Part shown: one piece after another, positions 61,801 to 64,000 of the stretch
Layout: each line of letters starts with the position of its first letter
Numbering within the stretch: the first letter of the stretch is position 1
Translations under genes and position numbers: made by a program
DNA from: Drosophila miranda
Lineage: Eukaryota; Arthropoda; Insecta; Diptera; Drosophilidae
DNA: 64,000 bases
Reading direction: 5' to 3'
Assembly (NCBI RefSeq): GCF_003369915.1
Contig: NC_046677.1
Coordinates: forward strand, 8,680,001-8,744,000
The notes under the pieces: generated by a model
What the model saw: the letters and a program-made list of their open reading frames with translations, nothing else
Database searches by the model: none
Told to the model about the DNA's origin: nothing

Positions 61801-64000
61801 ATACAATGTTGATGTTGGTAATTATCATCACGGCCGAGCCGGAATCTCCGAAAAGGCATGCCAGCATGTAGGTAAAGGGCAGACCCGCCACTCCAATGAT
61901 CATGAGTATCGACAGCATCTCCTTGGGATGGCATACTTCCCGCACCGCCAGTGTCAGTACCATCGAAATCAAAAAGTAGAGGACCAAGTCAGTAATAAAG
62001 TGGGACAGCCAGTAAGTGGTCATGTTCACGCCGGACACCTGTTGCTGCATCCGAATCTGCGTTCCCTTCTCCTGCGACACTAAGATGGCGAATATCGCCA
62101 GGACAATGCACAGATATATAATAATAAAACCACCCGCGACGATAGGCTTCGCCACTTCTTCAATAGTCTGTTCTTTAGTCGGCATATCGTAGGGAGCATT
62201 GGTTACCTCTATGCTCGCCTCGGGACCCACCATCGCCTTGGCCATGGCGTTGAACACGAGGTTGAGCGAAATAGGAGCACTATGCACGAAGAGATCATTT
62301 CTACTCCAGACGACCATCTCTTGGTCGATGGTGGCTGCCGCTATAAGACTGCTCTTCATTGCGTATATCCTCTCGGGCGTTTCTTGTCCAGGGCCGATGT
62401 AGTCTACTACATTCTGGGTTGTTCTTTCGACGGTGCAGTATTGCTGGGCCAACTCTTGGTAGGCATTGGCTATATTTCGCAATGGGTGAGTGTCCGATGT
62501 CAATTGCAATATTACTTTGACGTCCTCACTTTTATAATCGGCTATTGTTAGCGGTAGCCTCGCCAGCAATGAGCTATCCGATAACGGACGGACGGACAGA
62601 CGGACAGACAGACAGGGCTCAATCGACTTGATTCGATTGATGCTGATCAAGAATATATATACTTTATGGGGTCGGAAACGATTCCTTCTGGACGTTACAC
62701 ACATCCATTTTCACCACAAATCTAATATACCCCAATACTCATTTTGAGTATCGGGTATAAAAATAACTATAAGATATAGAAAATTACTGCACAATAAAAG
62801 TTTTTTTCATTTAATTTAATAACAAAGAATCGGTAGAAAATTATATGGAAATGCCCATTTAGGTATTATGATTCTGATTCCGAATCGGATTTTAATTAAC
62901 TTACTAAAAACATGCGTGAGTGTGTTTTTAAAGTGTGTATCTAGCAACTTACCACGGCAAGCGCAGTAGGTAAACATTGCGGTTTTTACGGGAGTACATT
63001 CCGAATAATTATCTATTTCAAACTGAGAATCACTGCAATATGTAAACCTTGTAATGCAGTTTGCGACCGCATAAACGGCAGTAAAAACAGGAAACAAGTA
63101 AGCAACCCATGCAATCACATTAAAAGTTAGTCTATAAGAAGTTGCCGCAAACAATGGCATCATTATCGCAAAACCTATACCTACGGGATCGGGAAGGGGG
63201 TTGGGTGTTAGATTAAAATGCTTCTTCGGAGACTGAAGTTACAAAATACTACCGAATACAATGTTGATGTTGGTAATTATCATCACGGCCGAGCCGGAAT
63301 CTCCGAAAAGGCATGCCAGCATGTAGGTAAAGGGCAGACCCGCCACTCCAATGATCATGAGTATCGACAGCATCTCCTTGGGATGGCATACTTCCCGCAC
63401 CGCCAGTGTCAGTACCATCGAAATCAAAAAGTAGAGGACCAAGTCAGTAATAAAGTGGGACAGCCAGTAAGTGGTCATGTTCACGCCGGACACCTGTTGC
63501 TGCATCCGAATCTGCGTTCCCTTCTCCTGCGACACTAAGATGGCGAATATCGCCAGGACAATGCACAGATATATAATAATAAAACCACCCGCGACGATAG
63601 GCTTCGCCACTTCTTCAATAGTCTGTTCTTTAGTCGGCATATCGTAGGGAGCATTGGTTACCTCTATGCTCGCCTCGGGACCCACCATCGCCTTGGCCAT
63701 GGCGTTGAACACGAGGTTGAGCGAAATAGGAGCACTATGCACGAAGAGATCATTTCTACTCCAGACGACCATCTCTTGGTCGATGGTGGCTGCCGCTATA
63801 AGACTGCTCTTCATTGCGTATATCCTCTCGGGCGTTTCTTGTCCAGGGCCGATGTAGTCTACTACATTCTGGGTTGTTCTTTCGACGGTGCAGTATTGCT
63901 GGGCCAACTCTTGGTAGGCATTGGCTATATTTCGCAATGGGTGAGTGTCCGATGTCAATTGCAATATTACTTTGACGTCCTCACTTTTATAATCGGCTAT
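58824..64000 (-). CDS. ABCA-subfamily ABC transporter, C-terminal half (5' part beyond the window)
   Basis: Full-size ABCA proteins are lipid or sterol exporters with two transmembrane domains and two nucleotide-binding domains; this is the second half. Exons on the minus strand: 63,253-64,000 (cut by the window), 62,953-63,180 or its identical copy 61,498-61,725, 60,002-60,290, 59,310-59,945, 59,185-59,250 and 58,824-59,133. All junctions have GT/AG and join in one frame, giving 758 residues plus stop. The first exon encodes the end of the large extracellular loop, including HSAPISLNLVFNAMAKA, and membrane spans with QQVSGVNMTTYWLS, a typical ABCA block. The next two exons encode the last spans. 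Then comes the ATPase domain with Walker A, signature, Walker B and H-loop. The tail ends in a hydrophilic Lys/Asn/Ser-rich stretch after PSLEDVFLDIAKKK. The specific paralogue and substrate cannot be told. Confidence 0.9.
59310..59945 (-). CDS. ABCA second nucleotide-binding domain exon
   Basis: This exon of the same gene carries nearly the whole ATPase domain. In order it reads GVCFGLLGANGAGKTTTFKM (Walker A), GYCPQHDTLFD (Q-loop), YSGGTKRKLNAA (ABC signature, the S-G-G-x-K-R-K form normal for ABCA second domains), LICLDEPSSGIDPASRR (Walker B with catalytic Glu and D-loop) and SSHSMEEVEAL (H-loop His). All residues needed for ATP binding and hydrolysis are present, so this half is predicted active. 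The first base completes the Pro codon of the previous exon; the donor is GTGACC after 59,310. The flanking introns are 56 bp (59,946-60,001) and 59 bp (59,251-59,309). Confidence 0.92.
60605..60938 (-). mobile_element. DINE-1 Helitron, reverse orientation
   Basis: Read on the plus strand, this starts GGGGGTATATTAGATGTG and passes through a core remnant, GAGCCATGTCTGTCTGTCCG (microsatellite complement), CTATAAGGGCTAGAGCAACG, TATCCAGACTGCTGTGATAT and GGCATCCACAATTTTTAAGA. This is the order expected for a reverse DINE copy. The core has an extra AT-rich insertion-like piece (60,675-60,705). Confidence 0.8.
60949..61306 (+). mobile_element. DINE-1 Helitron, forward orientation
   Basis: It carries GTGGATGCCACAGATTTTCG, GCGGAAGTGGGCGGGGCGAA, a TGACATATCACAGAAGTC block, CTCTAGCTCTTATAGTC, the GGAC/AGAC microsatellite (61,111-61,159), the core and the right-end hairpin (61,280-61,296). 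By eye it is very close to the right half of the 57.4-58.5 kb copy. It differs by a short change in the core (GACTTGATTCGATTGATGCT instead of GACTCGGCTATTGATGCT). Confidence 0.85.
61129..62583. repeat. Direct tandem duplication, unit 1 (1,455 bp)
   Basis: The segment from 61,129 recurs 1,455 bases later from 62,584 in the same orientation. I find no difference wherever I compared them, including the protein-coding frames of both strands (115 and 106 codons). The unit contains, on the plus strand, the right part of a DINE element, then ABCA exon copy B (61,498-61,725), a 72-bp intron and the 3' part of exon A (61,798-62,583). The left breakpoint is inside the DINE GGAC microsatellite. Confidence 0.95.
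61498..62583 (-). pseudogene. Extra, 5'-truncated copy of two ABCA exons
   Basis: This is the copy of exons A and B in duplication unit 1. Exon A is cut at 62,583, where it runs straight into DINE sequence instead of its proper 5' part. The exon B copy (61,498-61,725) keeps good splice sites and could serve in place of the identical copy at 62,953. The truncated exon A could use only a makeshift acceptor such as GATAG at about 62,570; joined to the phase left by upstream exon B, that would shift the frame. I infer that working messages skip at least the truncated exon A. An open frame of 306 codons runs from antisense DINE sequence (62,704) in frame into this exon copy. Confidence 0.7.
62584..64000. 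repeat. Direct tandem duplication, unit 2 (cut by the window end)
   Basis: Second unit of the duplication; it would end near 64,038, so the last 38 bases and the outer junction are outside the window. It starts with the DINE right part (62,584-62,761) and contains exon B (62,953-63,180) and exon A from 63,253 onward. This unit is the one connected to the gene's upstream exons. Confidence 0.95.

Overview
The window is insect nuclear DNA, almost certainly from a fruit fly of the Drosophila obscura group (the pseudoobscura, persimilis and miranda type). This rests on non-autonomous Helitron repeats of the DINE-1/ISY/mini-me type, each carrying a GGAC/AGAC microsatellite, a conserved core and a 3' hairpin; on introns of only 50-72 bp; and on abundant short microsatellites. 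All three lines are read directly or from general knowledge; no database search was possible.

Layout. Bases 1 to about 54,000 hold no gene I can name. This stretch is AT-rich intergenic or intronic DNA with microsatellites, motif clusters, two fossil fragments of an autonomous Helitron protein (about 2.9 kb and 45.4 kb), a short DINE element (39.9 kb), an older DINE-like fragment (7.9 kb), and a possible small inverted-repeat element (29.8 kb). Its open reading frames are no longer than chance predicts. One potential first coding exon on the minus strand (32,745-32,920) and one long open frame (52,630-53,018) are listed with low confidence.

Bases 54,045-56,648 hold three compact single-exon genes in tandem on the minus strand. 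Each encodes a seven-pass membrane protein of 237-266 residues. They share a GA-x-x-P-x(4)-P signature and look like divergent members of the Lifeguard/TMBIM (Bax-inhibitor-1-like) family. Each has its own AATAAA about 60-100 bases after its stop codon.

Bases 57,000-58,500 are a pile-up of DINE-1 Helitrons. Bases 58,824-64,000 are the 3' half of a full-size ABCA-type ABC transporter gene on the minus strand: second transmembrane domain, second nucleotide-binding domain and C-terminal tail. Its exons can be joined in one frame through all five splice junctions. The gene contains a direct tandem duplication of 1,455 bp (61,129-62,583 and 62,584 to the window end) that looks identical wherever I compared it. 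The duplication repeats two exons, and one breakpoint lies inside a DINE microsatellite. It is either a very young structural variant or an assembly artefact. The intron beside it holds two DINE elements head to head, forming a large palindrome.

The main unexplained observation is a 22-base motif present four times (1,196; 1,327; 8,242; 26,752), always on the same strand, with at most two mismatches to consensus and unrelated flanks.
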